From Haloglycomyces albus DSM 45210 (GTDB lineage: Bacteria > Actinomycetota > Actinomycetes > Mycobacteriales > Micromonosporaceae), in assembly GCF_000527155.1 (NCBI RefSeq), contig NZ_AZUQ01000001.1, positions 3,113,889 through 3,177,888 of the forward strand: DNA of 64,000 nt, written 5' to 3'. Made by a program: the position numbers and the translations under genes. The notes under the pieces were generated by a model. It saw nothing but the letters and a program-made list of their open reading frames with translations, was not told where the DNA came from and did no database searches. This document shows positions 44,114 to 53,028 of this stretch, one piece after another. Within the stretch, counting starts at the first letter, position 1. Every line of letters starts with the position of its first letter.

Positions 44114-44588
44114 AATCGGTCATGCGTCGAGGTGTTCCGAGGCTCCGAAGAGGTTAGCCGGAGTGTCGATTGTGCGGTCGAAACGCACCGCCATCATCAA
44201 GCGATACTTGAATACCGGTCACCATGGCGTGCCCGGTCCGGATTGCAGCTTCGCGAGCGAACCTGCCCGGTCGGGACACGGCGTTCCATCGCAGAGCCAC
44301 CTCAATGACGGTGCGCCAAAACGCCCCGCGCACTCCTGCTCTTCAGTCCTACCTCATTCGGACGAATCCACTGGTCATATGCGCCTATACGAAAAAGCTC
44401 CGAAATACCGGAACACCTCCACTCACCGATTTAGTCACGATACTTTCTACTCTAGATTCGACATATCTATTTTCATTATTTAGTACAATACCCGACTTGA
44501 CGTAATTATATCGTTACAAACAGCATAACGTGTGCCATGCTCATATATATGCAGGATCGCCCTGCACGCCAATAAGATAGGAGAATTC
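44114..44588. other. gene-free, A/T-rich interval
   Basis: 475 bases without a credible gene; a 93-residue open frame at 44224-44505 has no ribosome site and unusual composition. From about 44380 the sequence becomes markedly A/T-rich, with TTGACG at 44497-44502 that could be a -35 element for the secreted-protein gene at 44589; no convincing -10 at normal spacing. Confidence 0.5.
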
Positions 44589-44975
44589 GTGAGAAACCGG
44601 ATAACACTCGCTTTGGCAACGCTATTGAGCATTATCGCCTTGGGAGCGACGACTACCGCTGCTTCGGCAGCTCCTGCCAACTCCACCAACACGGCAGAGT
44701 CAATCGTGGCGGAGGACGATGCCGCGACTCAAGCCACCAAATGCACCTTCGAGGTCATCTCCAACAACCTGAACATTCGCTCTCGCCCTTACACGTGGGC
44801 GAACATTGAACTGCGAGTGAGCAAGGGATTCAGAATCCACGGCTACTGCGGAGACGTCGGCGGAGGTAGCTACAGCTCCTGTGTCTACAGCGACAACATG
44901 GGCTGGCGAAGCACCAAATCGGGCTGGTACTTCGCCCGAGGATGCACCACCTTTGTCGGAGGCGGCTGGACGTAA
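44589..44975 (+). CDS. small secreted SH3-like cysteine-containing protein
   Basis: 128 residues. Signal peptide 1-27 (MRNRITLALATLLSIIALGA ... SASA). The mature part holds a bacterial SH3-like segment: FEVISNNLNIRSRPYTWAN followed by GYCGDVGGGSYSSCVYSDNMGW and GWYFARGCTTFVG, with four cysteines likely in two disulfides. SH3b modules bind cell-wall or other ligands, and free small ones are common secreted proteins of actinomycetes; role unknown. GTG 44589 follows TAGGAG by 5 bases. Its 3' end is overlapped on the other strand by the extended EamA gene. Confidence 0.8.
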   Translation: MRNRITLALATLLSIIALGATTTAASAAPANSTNTAESIVAEDDAATQATKCTFEVISNNLNIRSRPYTWANIELRVSKGFRIHGYCGDVGGGSYSSCVYSDNMGWRSTKSGWYFARGCTTFVGGGWT

Positions 44976-46023
44976 CACCGTCAAATCGATCCGCTGCGGA
45001 TGGGGCAATGCTGCCCCATCCGCAGCGTCGGCCATCGACGATCGATAAGCGCTTGGCCACCTCGACCGGGGAATCCTCACGTTTCGGCTTCGGATCGTAT
45101 TTCGCCACGATAACGCCCAACAGGCATACTCCACTACCGATGAGAGCGAGCATTGCGGGGAACTCTCCGAGAAAGATCCAGCCCATCGCGATGGCCAACG
45201 GTGGAATGAGATAGGTGAAACTTCCCGCCACACTGGCACCGATCTGGTTAACGGCATAGGCCCAGGCGACAAACCCGACCGCCGTCGGAATCACCCCGAG
45301 ATAAACAAGCATCCACCAGCCGGAGGCACTCACCTCCGAATAATCGGCCACCGCAACGGTAAAGGGAACGGCGGCCAACGACCCCGCCGTAGCGGTCCAG
45401 ATGGTGACGCGCAGTGCGGAAGCGTGCCGCAGAAGCGGCTTTTGAGTGAGAGCACCGAACGCGTACAGTCCGGCGGCAGCAGTACACAAAGCCACTCCCA
45501 CCCAGCTGACCTCGGTACTTGAATCCGAGGAGAATCCGATAAGCATGACGCCGACGAACGCCATGGACACACCTACAACGAGGTTTCGGCTTGCCGTCTC
45601 GCCATAGATCAGGACCGCGAACGAAATGATGAACAAGGGGCCGATATTAATCAGAATCGACGCCGTACCCGCGTCGATGAAATGAACCCCGTAGTTCAAC
45701 GCAACGTGATAGACGAAAAACCAGCCGATGCCGCACAATACGACGTAGATCCACTGCCGCCCGCGGGGAAGCACCGGGTCCCTTCGCACCGCCGCGTTCC
45801 AGCGGGCGGCCACCAAACTGATACCGATGAGAATGACGGCGGCAATGAGATTGCGCCACATGGCAATAGATACGGGGTCGAATTCCAGACGGAGATATCG
45901 GGTGAAAACGAAGGCCGACGACCAGCTGGTCACCACCAAGGCAACCGCGACATACGCGAACGTTCGCGTCAGCTTCGCATCTTTTGTGGGTGTTTCCGGG
46001 GTGTCGCTTAGTGTTTTGGTCAC
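44830..46023 (-). CDS. EamA/DMT-family transporter with aberrant C-terminal extension
   Basis: 397 residues. Residues 1-320 are a normal ten-helix EamA transporter (two halves, e.g. VTSWSSAFVFTRYLRLEFDP and WAYAVNQIGASVAGSFTYLIPP), probably a metabolite exporter. From about residue 328 the frame continues through the terminator hairpin (translated GRRCGWGSIAPSAADR) and 146 bases antisense into the secreted-protein gene, giving a basic, Cys/Arg-rich tail unlike any EamA protein. The original stop codon seems to have been lost; sequencing error or frameshift is the alternative. Start MTKTLSDTPETP is preceded by a normal leader. Confidence 0.85.
   Translation of the reverse strand: MTKTLSDTPETPTKDAKLTRTFAYVAVALVVTSWSSAFVFTRYLRLEFDPVSIAMWRNLIAAVILIGISLVAARWNAAVRRDPVLPRGRQWIYVVLCGIGWFFVYHVALNYGVHFIDAGTASILINIGPLFIISFAVLIYGETASRNLVVGVSMAFVGVMLIGFSSDSSTEVSWVGVALCTAAAGLYAFGALTQKPLLRHASALRVTIWTATAGSLAAVPFTVAVADYSEVSASGWWMLVYLGVIPTAVGFVAWAYAVNQIGASVAGSFTYLIPPLAIAMGWIFLGEFPAMLALIGSGVCLLGVIVAKYDPKPKREDSPVEVAKRLSIVDGRRCGWGSIAPSAADRFDGVTSSRLRQRWCILGRSTSPIWCFASPCCRCRHRSCSYLRRRLRSSRGF
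44992..45027. terminator. 16-bp terminator hairpin inside the extended EamA reading frame
   Basis: Perfect stem 44992-45007 with 45012-45027 and a 4-base loop, 16 bases after the stop of the secreted-protein gene. It would terminate that gene and, on the minus strand, lies within the C-terminal extension of the EamA frame. Confidence 0.85.
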
Positions 46024-46263
46024 CGTCTAACTATTACACGGCCTTATGACGGCCCGCCTTATTCCTTGAATTAACTCATACCAATGTGCAGACAAACTAC
46101 GCGCACCGTGCGCCTAGCGAAAAGGGCAACAGTCCCGGTGTCTACCGCTATAGATTCACACGGAGAACATTGCAACGGAAGCGAACCGGCCATTGCGGTT
46201 GCCATTTCGTCTTTCCCGCGCCAGGATGGCATTACCTTGAACCCAACGTTGTAGAAAGAATCG

Positions 46264-46830
46264 ATGGAGTCTCCCCTACGTAACGCACTCATTGTGGTGG
46301 ACATGCAAAACGCCTTCATCAATCCGACGGCGGGGCTGGCCGTCGAAGGGGCCGATGAAGTCGTCGAAGCGGTCAACCGTTTCGTCACCGCTACCCGAGA
46401 CCGTGACGACCCTGTGTACTACACCCGCGATATCGAGCCGACCGCACTGCCGCCCGGTGATCCGAACGGTGATACCGAAATTCATCCCGACGTTCGTTTC
46501 GACGGGGTGGAGGTGCCGAAGGGCCCGGGACGCCACGGCGGCTTTTCCGGTTTCGTCCTGTCGCCCGCTTCCAACGATACGACCGCCGTTCCGGGGACCG
46601 GTGGCCTCGGTCCACTCGCCGCGCATCTGCGAGGCGATAGCGTCACGGCGGTCACCGTGGTCGGTTTCGCTGCGGACGTCTGCGTATCCGCCACCGCTCG
46701 GGACGCACGCCGCCTCGGCTACGACGTCACGGTACCTCTGGAGGCCAGCGCATTCGTTCACGCGCATCCCAAGGGAGACCGCGAAGCGGTCAACGAGATG
46801 CGCGCCGAAGGCATAACGGTGACTCCCTAA
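46264..46830 (+). CDS. isochorismatase-family cysteine hydrolase, nicotinamidase-like
   Basis: 188 residues with the catalytic triad Asp13 (ALIVVDMQNAF), Lys86 (VEVPKGPG) and Cys140 (GFAADVCVSATARDA). The layout and GFSGF segment resemble nicotinamidase (PncA, nicotinamide to nicotinate in NAD salvage) more than isochorismatase; the metal-site histidines are only partly recognisable, so substrate assignment is open. Monocistronic. Confidence 0.85.
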   Translation: MESPLRNALIVVDMQNAFINPTAGLAVEGADEVVEAVNRFVTATRDRDDPVYYTRDIEPTALPPGDPNGDTEIHPDVRFDGVEVPKGPGRHGGFSGFVLSPASNDTTAVPGTGGLGPLAAHLRGDSVTAVTVVGFAADVCVSATARDARRLGYDVTVPLEASAFVHAHPKGDREAVNEMRAEGITVTP

Positions 46831-46964
46831 GACGGACCTAATGGAGAAGGTGGCTCTTCCTCACCACTCCAACCGTTAGAATAATGAGGTCACATCCGAC
46901 GGTCGCCCGGGTCCACGGCGCATGTCGCCGAAACCGGGCGAATCTCCATTCAACGAGGAGCCTC

Positions 46965-47591
46965 ATGGCCGAGTTCGATCGCGATTATTGGGAAGAACGT
47001 CACCGGAGTTCGCGCTTCGCCGATACTCGGAAACCACCGAATCCACACCTGGCAGGCGAAACCTCCGAGCTGCCGCCGGGCCGGGCCCTCGACGCCGGCT
47101 GCGGCGACGGCACTGAAGCCATGTGGTTGGCCGAGAACGGATGGTACGTCACCGCCGTCGACCTTTCTCCCACCGCATTGGACCGAGCTCGCCGGCGTGC
47201 CGAGGAGTTGCCTGCAAATGTGTCGCACCGAATCGAATGGCGGCAGGCCGACCTGACGGAGTGGACGCCCTCGGAAGCGTCCTTCGACCTAGTCACGTCG
47301 AATTTCGTTCACCCCGCCGGTTCGCCTTCGGACATGTACCTCAAGCTGGCGCGTGCGGTGGTTCCAGGTGGAACTCTGGTCATCACCGGACACGATTCCG
47401 CCGAACGGCATTCACACGTATACGACACCTCCGCACCGGAGGCCTTTTCAACTCCGGAGGCGATCGCCGCGCTGTTCGAACCATCGCAGTGGACCGTCGT
47501 CACCGCCGAAACTCGGAGCCGCACGGCCGTACACCACGACCACGATGTTACGGTCAACGACATCGTGGTCACCGCGCATCGACGTCGTTGA
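46965..47591 (+). CDS. class I SAM-dependent methyltransferase
   Basis: 208 residues, starting MAEFDRDYWEERHRSS, a start typical of the TehB/thiopurine-type group. Motif I RALDAGCGDGTEAMWLAENG (about 42-61), VTAVDLSPTALDRARRRA and FDLVTSNFVHP follow. Substrate unknown. ATG 46965 has GAGGAG 5 bases upstream; the earlier frame from 46884 is not coding. Confidence 0.9.
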   Translation: MAEFDRDYWEERHRSSRFADTRKPPNPHLAGETSELPPGRALDAGCGDGTEAMWLAENGWYVTAVDLSPTALDRARRRAEELPANVSHRIEWRQADLTEWTPSEASFDLVTSNFVHPAGSPSDMYLKLARAVVPGGTLVITGHDSAERHSHVYDTSAPEAFSTPEAIAALFEPSQWTVVTAETRSRTAVHHDHDVTVNDIVVTAHRRR

Positions 47592-47650
47592 CTCGTTGCT
47601 ACGAATGTGGGCCCGTGGGGCACTCCGTTTCTCGAATTCCAACCCGGCGA

Positions 47651-48475
47651 TCAGTGTTTCAAAGCAGTGAATCTACGTACCGCAAGAGGGAGAAACAACG
47701 CCGTAATCACCATCGGAAACATGATCGCGGCGGCCACCGCGTGCGTTTCCGGCCAACTGCCGCCCGCCGACACGGGGTTGCCGAACAGCTCCCTGATCGC
47801 GGTGGCGGTCGACGAAACCGGATTCCACGCCGAGATCGTTCCCAACCAGGACGGCATCAGGTGGGGCGGAGTGAATACGCTCGAAATCATCGCGACGGGG
47901 AACACCACCGCGAACAGGTTTCCCGCGCTTTCGGTGTTCTTTAGACACAGCCCCAGCCAGACTCCCACCCAAATCAGGCTGAAACGCAGCAACAACAGGA
48001 GCCCGAACGCCGCCAGAGTAGCCGGCGGTCCCCCGTCCGAACGCCAACCGATCAGCAACGCGATACAGGCCAACACCGTGAGGTCCAACATCGCCGACAC
48101 GGTATCGCCGAGTCCGCGTCCAACCACGACCGCACTCGACGCCATCGGCATGGCTCTGACACGATCGATGAATCCCTTTTCCTTAGCGTGGGCAACTGCC
48201 ACAGCGGTGTTCATCAGACCGAAAACCATAGTCATGGCAAACATTCCGGGCATGGCATAGTCAACGTAGTCCACTCCGGCGCCCTGACCGGTGACGTCCA
48301 TTGCCGACCCGAAAACGTAGACGAACAGCAGGACCATGACTACCGGGGTTCCCACCTGCCAGGCGATGTTGGCCGGCTGCCGGGCGTGGTGCAGCAGTTC
48401 CTGCCCTACGAGCGTTCGGTAATCACGCAGAGTCCATATCAATCGCTCAGTAGCGGTTTCATTTATTATCGTCAT
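47651..48475 (-). CDS. ABC-2 type permease (DrrB family)
   Basis: 274 residues with six transmembrane helices and the ABC-2 signature in the C-terminal third (GNLFAVVFPVAMISSVFTPP; MPSWLGTISAWNPVSS). DrrB-like permeases with DrrA ATPases export antibiotics or lipids. ATG 48475 is preceded by GGGAAGGAC and lies 19 bases after the ATPase stop, so the two are one operon under the divergent TetR. Confidence 0.92.
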   Translation of the reverse strand: MTIINETATERLIWTLRDYRTLVGQELLHHARQPANIAWQVGTPVVMVLLFVYVFGSAMDVTGQGAGVDYVDYAMPGMFAMTMVFGLMNTAVAVAHAKEKGFIDRVRAMPMASSAVVVGRGLGDTVSAMLDLTVLACIALLIGWRSDGGPPATLAAFGLLLLLRFSLIWVGVWLGLCLKNTESAGNLFAVVFPVAMISSVFTPPHLMPSWLGTISAWNPVSSTATAIRELFGNPVSAGGSWPETHAVAAAIMFPMVITALFLPLAVRRFTALKH

Positions 48476-48494
48476 TGTAGATGTCCTTCCCAGG

Positions 48495-49448
48495 TTACGT
48501 GGCGTTGCCGGCGGATCGGTCGCCGGTCAGAGTGAGGAATGCTTCGTCCAAAGTGGCGCGCCGCAAACCGAAGTCCGCGACATCCACATTCTTCTCGCGG
48601 ATATCGCCCGCCACGGCGGTCAAACTGCGGATGGGATTGTTCGATCCACTCGACAGGCGAAGTCTTTCCTCGTCGATCTGGACGAATTGACCGGTGTGCG
48701 TGGTTATGATGTCGCTCAATATCGGCAGATCATCCGGATCGGTAGCCACCACCTCAAGCCGTTCACCCCCGATCGCCCGTTTCAAGGCGGTGGGAGAATC
48801 CTCCGCGACCTTACGGCCGTTGTCCACCACGGATACCTGATCGCACAACCTGTCGGCCTCGTCGAGATAATGCGTAGTGAGCAAGACCGTCGTTCCACCG
48901 TGAGCGAGATTTTCGACGGCCGACCACACGTCGCGCCGACCTCCCGGGTCCAGCCCGGTGGTCGGTTCGTCCAGGAAGAGGACCTTCGGCGCACGGATCA
49001 TAGAGGCCGCCAGATCGAGGCGACGACGCATGCCACCGCTGAACGTCTTCGGCGATGCGTCGGCCACCTCGGACAGATCGAATTGATGTAGTAGTTCCTC
49101 CGCTCGGCTACGAGCCTCGGGTTTCGGCAGGTGGTAGAGCTTTCCGAAATAGACCAGATTCTGCCGGGCGGTCAACACGTCGTCGAGAGTGGTCTCTTGA
49201 CCGGCGAGCCCGATCGACGCCCTGACTTGTCGCTCCTGCGTCGTCACGTCGAATCCGGCGACACGCGCACTCCCCGCATCGAATCGCAATAGCGTGGAAA
49301 GAATGCGCACCGTCGTGGTTTTCCCAGCCCCATTGGGCCCTAGTAGTCCATGCACCGAACCCGACTCAACGTCGAGATCCAGATCGTCAAGGGCCGTTTT
49401 ACCGGAATACTGCTTACGCAGCCCCGACGCGGCAATGGTGGTCGGCAT
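48495..49448 (-). CDS. daunorubicin-resistance-type ABC ATP-binding protein (DrrA family)
   Basis: 317 residues: Walker A GLLGPNGAGKTT (about 34-45), signature TFSGGMRRRLDLAASM, Walker B VLFLDEPTTGLDP, H-loop LLTTHYLDEADRLCD, plus the DrrA C-terminal domain. ATG 49448 has AGGAGG 7 bases upstream. Substrate of the DrrAB pair unknown. The promoter region carries a long dyad shared with the divergent tetR. Confidence 0.95.
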   Translation of the reverse strand: MPTTIAASGLRKQYSGKTALDDLDLDVESGSVHGLLGPNGAGKTTTVRILSTLLRFDAGSARVAGFDVTTQERQVRASIGLAGQETTLDDVLTARQNLVYFGKLYHLPKPEARSRAEELLHQFDLSEVADASPKTFSGGMRRRLDLAASMIRAPKVLFLDEPTTGLDPGGRRDVWSAVENLAHGGTTVLLTTHYLDEADRLCDQVSVVDNGRKVAEDSPTALKRAIGGERLEVVATDPDDLPILSDIITTHTGQFVQIDEERLRLSSGSNNPIRSLTAVAGDIREKNVDVADFGLRRATLDEAFLTLTGDRSAGNAT

Positions 49449-49466
49449 AACCGAACCTCCTGAAAT

Positions 49467-49514
49467 AACTGCGTACGTTGTACCTAAAAATATTAGCGTA
49501 CACCGAACGCAGTT
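49467..49514. promoter_or_regulatory. large imperfect dyad, TetR operator of drrAB/tetR
   Basis: Arms AACTGCGTACGTTGTAC (49467-49483) and GTACACCGAACGCAGTT (49498-49514) are inverted repeats with 2 mismatches in 17, separated by 14 A/T-rich bases. The right arm overlaps the likely -35 (TTGTCA, 49513) of the leaderless tetR transcript, whose -10 is TATCAT at 49534. Confidence 0.75.
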
Positions 49515-49547
49515 GTCAACGCAATAAAATGGGTATCATTGCAAGCG

Positions 49548-50312
49548 ATGAACAGGACAGGTACCGGAGATCCCCGTAAGACACTCGAACTACTGTGGAG
49601 AGAATGGACCGACACTCCGAAGCGGCGCGGCCCCAATCCCCGCTTCACCATCGACGACATCCTCCAAGCAGCCGTGAGGATTGCCGACGACGGCGGAATC
49701 GACGCACTCTCCATGCGGGCCATCGCTACCGAACTCAACGTCGGAACCATGAGCCTCTATCGCCACGTCCCCGGAAAACCTGAACTCATCGACCTCCTCG
49801 TCGATCACATCGATACCGAAGGCGACGAACTACCCGATACTTCCACCATGAACTGGCGTGACGTTCTGGAAATATTGGCCCGCCACACCTTGGCTCAATA
49901 TCGCCGACACCCGTGGCTACTCGACATCGTGCAACACCGACCGGTGTTCGGGCCACGCACCATGACAAGTTTCGACTTCGCGCTCGCCGCATTCGACGAC
50001 CACGACATACCGGAGCGGCAACGGATGATGGTCATCACCGCCGTGGTCGGACTCGCCGAATCCATCGCCCGCGCCTACATGCCGGAAGACCCCTATGGCG
50101 ACAAATCGGCTCAGTCAACCGAACAGCAATGGTGGGACATCAATGTGCCCTATCTGACCATGGTTTGGGAGTCGGGGCACTACAGCCGAGTCAGCCGCCT
50201 GACTGATGACAGCACCTGGGAAGTCACCGGCGAAGAGGCCCTGGAATTCAGTATCAACGGCCTGCTCAACGGATTCGCCCCACTGTTCGGTGATCGACCG
50301 ACAATGACCTGA
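49548..50312 (+). CDS. TetR-family regulator (TetR_C-type) of the DrrAB exporter
   Basis: 254 residues. Helix-turn-helix at about 30-75 (AAVRIADDGGIDALSMRAIA, NVGTMSLYRHVPGK) and a C-terminal all-helical domain of the tetracycline-repressor kind (about 95-230). Divergent from drrAB, with the dyad between, so it most likely represses both. ATG 49548 has no Shine-Dalgarno; -10 TATCAT lies 8 bases upstream, so the mRNA should be leaderless. Confidence 0.9.
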   Translation: MNRTGTGDPRKTLELLWREWTDTPKRRGPNPRFTIDDILQAAVRIADDGGIDALSMRAIATELNVGTMSLYRHVPGKPELIDLLVDHIDTEGDELPDTSTMNWRDVLEILARHTLAQYRRHPWLLDIVQHRPVFGPRTMTSFDFALAAFDDHDIPERQRMMVITAVVGLAESIARAYMPEDPYGDKSAQSTEQQWWDINVPYLTMVWESGHYSRVSRLTDDSTWEVTGEEALEFSINGLLNGFAPLFGDRPTMT

Positions 50313-50402
50313 ACACCGACCTACTGCCTCCCTTAAACGACGCTTGGAGTCGCATGCTGACTCGAACCATGAGACTCCGGCCGCAATCCCGGTTTTCGCC
50401 AC

Positions 50403-51008
50403 TTAGTGACGTTGACCGTGGAATGTCGGGTGGCTCGCGGCAGCAGGATCAAGCCTTGAAACGGCTGACCAAATGTCTTCCCGCACAGTGTCAAACGCCC
50501 TCTCCGCGTCGATAACCTCGAAAGAGTTGGATTCAGGCAAGGACCAGAAACCATCCCGCAAGCCCTCCAAATACGCCCGCGAATCTACGTCACCGCCGCG
50601 CTGCACCTGTCGGGCAAGACATTCCTCAATAGAGGCTTCGAGCCACACGACAAGATCCGGAGTCGGCAGCGAGCGGTAGCAGTCCCGTAGTCCGTCTGGA
50701 TCAGGGCGGTCCTGCATCGAATCCAAGGCAATATGGCTGAGCGAGTATCGATCGGCAACCCACCAGTCGACGTCATTGGAAGCGCTCGCACTGATTCCCT
50801 GCGTCACACGTTGAGCCAGGTCATAGCGATTGTCCGGAGTTATCGCATCGGCTTCCGGTAGATAACTTAGACCTGGTCGTGTGTACAGCTCGACCTTGGA
50901 CCCCTCTTGGCGCAGTCGCTCAGCCAATGCGGTCGCCTGGCTTGTCTTCCCAACCCCGTCGATTCCGAGAAGAATCACACGCTTGGATGAATTTGGTTCC
51001 GGTTTCAC
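50403..51008 (-). CDS. thymidylate-kinase-like nucleotide kinase
   Basis: 201 residues. P-loop ILLGIDGVGKTSQATALAERL at the N-terminus, DR-containing WWVADRYSLSHIA (about 85) and LVVWLEASIEECLARQVQRGG resemble dTMP kinase, but the middle is divergent and it is unlikely to be the housekeeping Tmk. GTG 51008 follows GGAGGGGGA. A 7-bp dyad gaaatat/atatttc (51025-51043) and a TATAGA -10 lie upstream. Next to unrecognised accessory genes; a role in nucleotide-based defence or salvage is speculative. Confidence 0.78.
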   Translation of the reverse strand: MKPEPNSSKRVILLGIDGVGKTSQATALAERLRQEGSKVELYTRPGLSYLPEADAITPDNRYDLAQRVTQGISASASNDVDWWVADRYSLSHIALDSMQDRPDPDGLRDCYRSLPTPDLVVWLEASIEECLARQVQRGGDVDSRAYLEGLRDGFWSLPESNSFEVIDAERAFDTVREDIWSAVSRLDPAAASHPTFHGQRH

Positions 51009-51024
51009 TCCCCCTCCAAACTTG

Positions 51025-51043
51025 GAAATATTGTCGATATTTC
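51025..51043 (-). promoter_or_regulatory. A/T-rich dyad in kinase promoter
   Basis: GAAATAT (51025-51031) and ATATTTC (51037-51043) with a 5-base spacer, just downstream of TATAGA (minus strand, 51049-51044), a good -10 position for the kinase gene. Confidence 0.4.
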
Positions 51044-51190
51044 TATAGCAGCAGTTTTAGCAGTAACATTATGGAATACCACTTCCTGGAACCTCTCTAT
51101 ACACTGTATGTGTTTACTCGCACCAATCTCTGACGCTGGTGGACCTACATATAAACCCACCGGAGCAGCCTAGGTATCTCCTATATTCGG

Positions 51191-52996
51191 TCATGGTTCG
51201 CTATGTTGAGATGGGGGCCATGAATAGCCAAGAGCCTCGGCGTATCGTTGGGAACCCCCACACACTTTCGCTGCCGATTTCGGGTCAGTTCTGCGCAGTG
51301 TTGACACGATTTGCTCCACAGTGGCCATAACTGAAGTATGGTCAACCCAAAACGAATCGGATACCGTGTCCGTGTATTCGAATTGTAGCCACCGCCAATC
51401 TTCAGTCCCTGACGGTTCGTTAGGATAGAAAAACCACAGTCGAAGTATCGAGCGGTCGCTGTTCCGTGAAGTAGCCCCGCCAAAACGACATCCCCAGCGA
51501 GAAAACAGCTCGGGTTCATCCGAAATTCTCTCACGCAGTAGCCTGGCAGCACGCTTGGCAGGCCATTCCCAGTCAAAGTCACCTGTGGCCCTGGCAACCT
51601 CCTGGTCATAATCTATAGCGTCAAAACTAAACTTGAATATCTCATCTGATCGGTCCGTATGCCAAACGTCCCATGTCACTCGTCCCGCACCTTCGTGACG
51701 CTGAATGCGAGCCCGCAACGCCCCGCAGCATTCCTCCACACAAACGCCATCACTCAACAACACCTCGCGAGCGCTGTCTATAGACCGCAGCCCCATACCC
51801 TTATGTAGCAAGCGCTCGGGGGAGGCGGATTCACCTCGATCGAAGAAACGTTCCACCAAAGGAACACCATCGGTCAATATATGCGTCCGAACACCGGCTC
51901 CGCTGCTGGGAGCGGGGACGATACATCGCAGCGCGATTCCGGAAGGCAGCTGTTCATCACCTTCGTCTATAGCCCGATAAATCTGTCGAAGCAGCCAGAT
52001 CAAGTCAGAACTTTGTGGATACAGACTTATCGCTTGTTCCACTACCATATGAGTTTCAGGATCGGTCAGTACCGACCGAAACCCAGCTGCTGTCGCTTCG
52101 CGTTCTCCTGGCCCAAAACCCAGTAGCGCGGTCCTCGCATAGCGGACGTCGTCCCACAGCTCCGCGGCAAGAATAAGAGAGGAGGGACTACCACGGAACA
52201 TGGAGCGGTGTTCAGCCGCCGTCCGTAGGATCGCAGCGAATCGCGTGTTGCCTTTGAATCGAGGTGGCATCTGCGGCAGTGAAGCGAACATGCGAACCAA
52301 CTTCGCAGACTCGACCGTTGACAGTGTTTCAAGCAGGGATTCAAGTTCTCCTTCGTTCGCATTGGCAAGTCCCGATACAAAAACTTCTCTGCGCTCCTGC
52401 GGTACACGGAGGGCGTCCCAGAACAAGTGAGATGCGGACGATGGAAGTCGTTGAAGCGCTTCGGATGCATTATTCGCATAGGAACGACCTAGCAATGCCA
52501 ACTCACGTAGCAGGCGCGCATCCTCCGGTTGTGCCGTGTCCCGCATTAGGTTGAGGCCAACAAATACCTCCGCATGAGTAATACCCTCTTGCAGTAGATG
52601 AAGCGCTATAGCCCGAATTTGGTCGGCGGACGCTACGAGATCAGTTACCTCGACATAGGGCATGCACCTCAAATTGAGTTTACTGCGCCGCAAACGCTCA
52701 CTAAGCCACTTGAGATCAATGTCCGTAGCGGCGCTTGCAGATTGAATCACGTCCACCAAGGCCGTTCTGACAGCCCGGCGCTGTTGCCTACGCGACTCGA
52801 ACTTCCGTACATCTGTCATCGACGGCAATCGGTGATCGGTTTCCTCACCGCGTGGCCGCGACATGGAATCACAGATCGCTTTTACTGCAGATGTAGGCAA
52901 GAGGCCATCGGGATGTCGAGCAAGGAGGTTACGGATACGCTGATAGACGGGAACGAAATCGGAGTCGAGCGCACTGCGCTCGCCTGCCGTCGTCAT
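51191..52996 (-). CDS. hypothetical 601-residue protein, accessory
   Basis: Not recognised. No signal peptide or membrane segment. Residues 1-330 are mostly amphipathic helices in a repeat-like arrangement (HEAT/TPR-like appearance, e.g. LASLPQMPPRFKGNTRFAAI region), with two cysteine-rich spots (CVEECCGAL at about 415). Residues about 430-560 look like an alpha/beta domain rich in Trp and acidic residues (FDWEWPAKRAARLLRERI, WLQFEYTDTVSDSFWVD). Codon use is mixed, unlike the G/C-biased neighbours, suggesting transfer. It has no Shine-Dalgarno, but its ATG overlaps the stop of an 11-codon leaderless frame. Close to tRNA-Pro and a TnpB element. Confidence 0.7.
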   Translation of the reverse strand: MTTAGERSALDSDFVPVYQRIRNLLARHPDGLLPTSAVKAICDSMSRPRGEETDHRLPSMTDVRKFESRRQQRRAVRTALVDVIQSASAATDIDLKWLSERLRRSKLNLRCMPYVEVTDLVASADQIRAIALHLLQEGITHAEVFVGLNLMRDTAQPEDARLLRELALLGRSYANNASEALQRLPSSASHLFWDALRVPQERREVFVSGLANANEGELESLLETLSTVESAKLVRMFASLPQMPPRFKGNTRFAAILRTAAEHRSMFRGSPSSLILAAELWDDVRYARTALLGFGPGEREATAAGFRSVLTDPETHMVVEQAISLYPQSSDLIWLLRQIYRAIDEGDEQLPSGIALRCIVPAPSSGAGVRTHILTDGVPLVERFFDRGESASPERLLHKGMGLRSIDSAREVLLSDGVCVEECCGALRARIQRHEGAGRVTWDVWHTDRSDEIFKFSFDAIDYDQEVARATGDFDWEWPAKRAARLLRERISDEPELFSRWGCRFGGATSRNSDRSILRLWFFYPNEPSGTEDWRWLQFEYTDTVSDSFWVDHTSVMATVEQIVSTLRRTDPKSAAKVCGGSQRYAEALGYSWPPSQHSEP

Positions 52997-53028
52997 GAAA
53001 TTGTAAGACTCGATTCGTTGAACATCAT
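52993..53028 (-). CDS. 11-residue leaderless upstream ORF coupled to the 601-aa gene
   Basis: ATG 53028 follows the -10-like TATAGT (53040-53035) by six bases, so the transcript would begin at this codon. The frame encodes MMFNESSLTIS and its TGA (52995-52993) overlaps the start of the 601-residue gene (ATGA). Termination-reinitiation would explain the missing ribosome site. No clear -35. Confidence 0.4.
   Translation of the reverse strand: MMFNESSLTIS

Noticed and set aside
44224-44505. 93-residue ORF in the A/T-rich interval
   Set aside because: No ribosome site, no conserved features, and a composition change midway; noted only as part of the gene-free interval.
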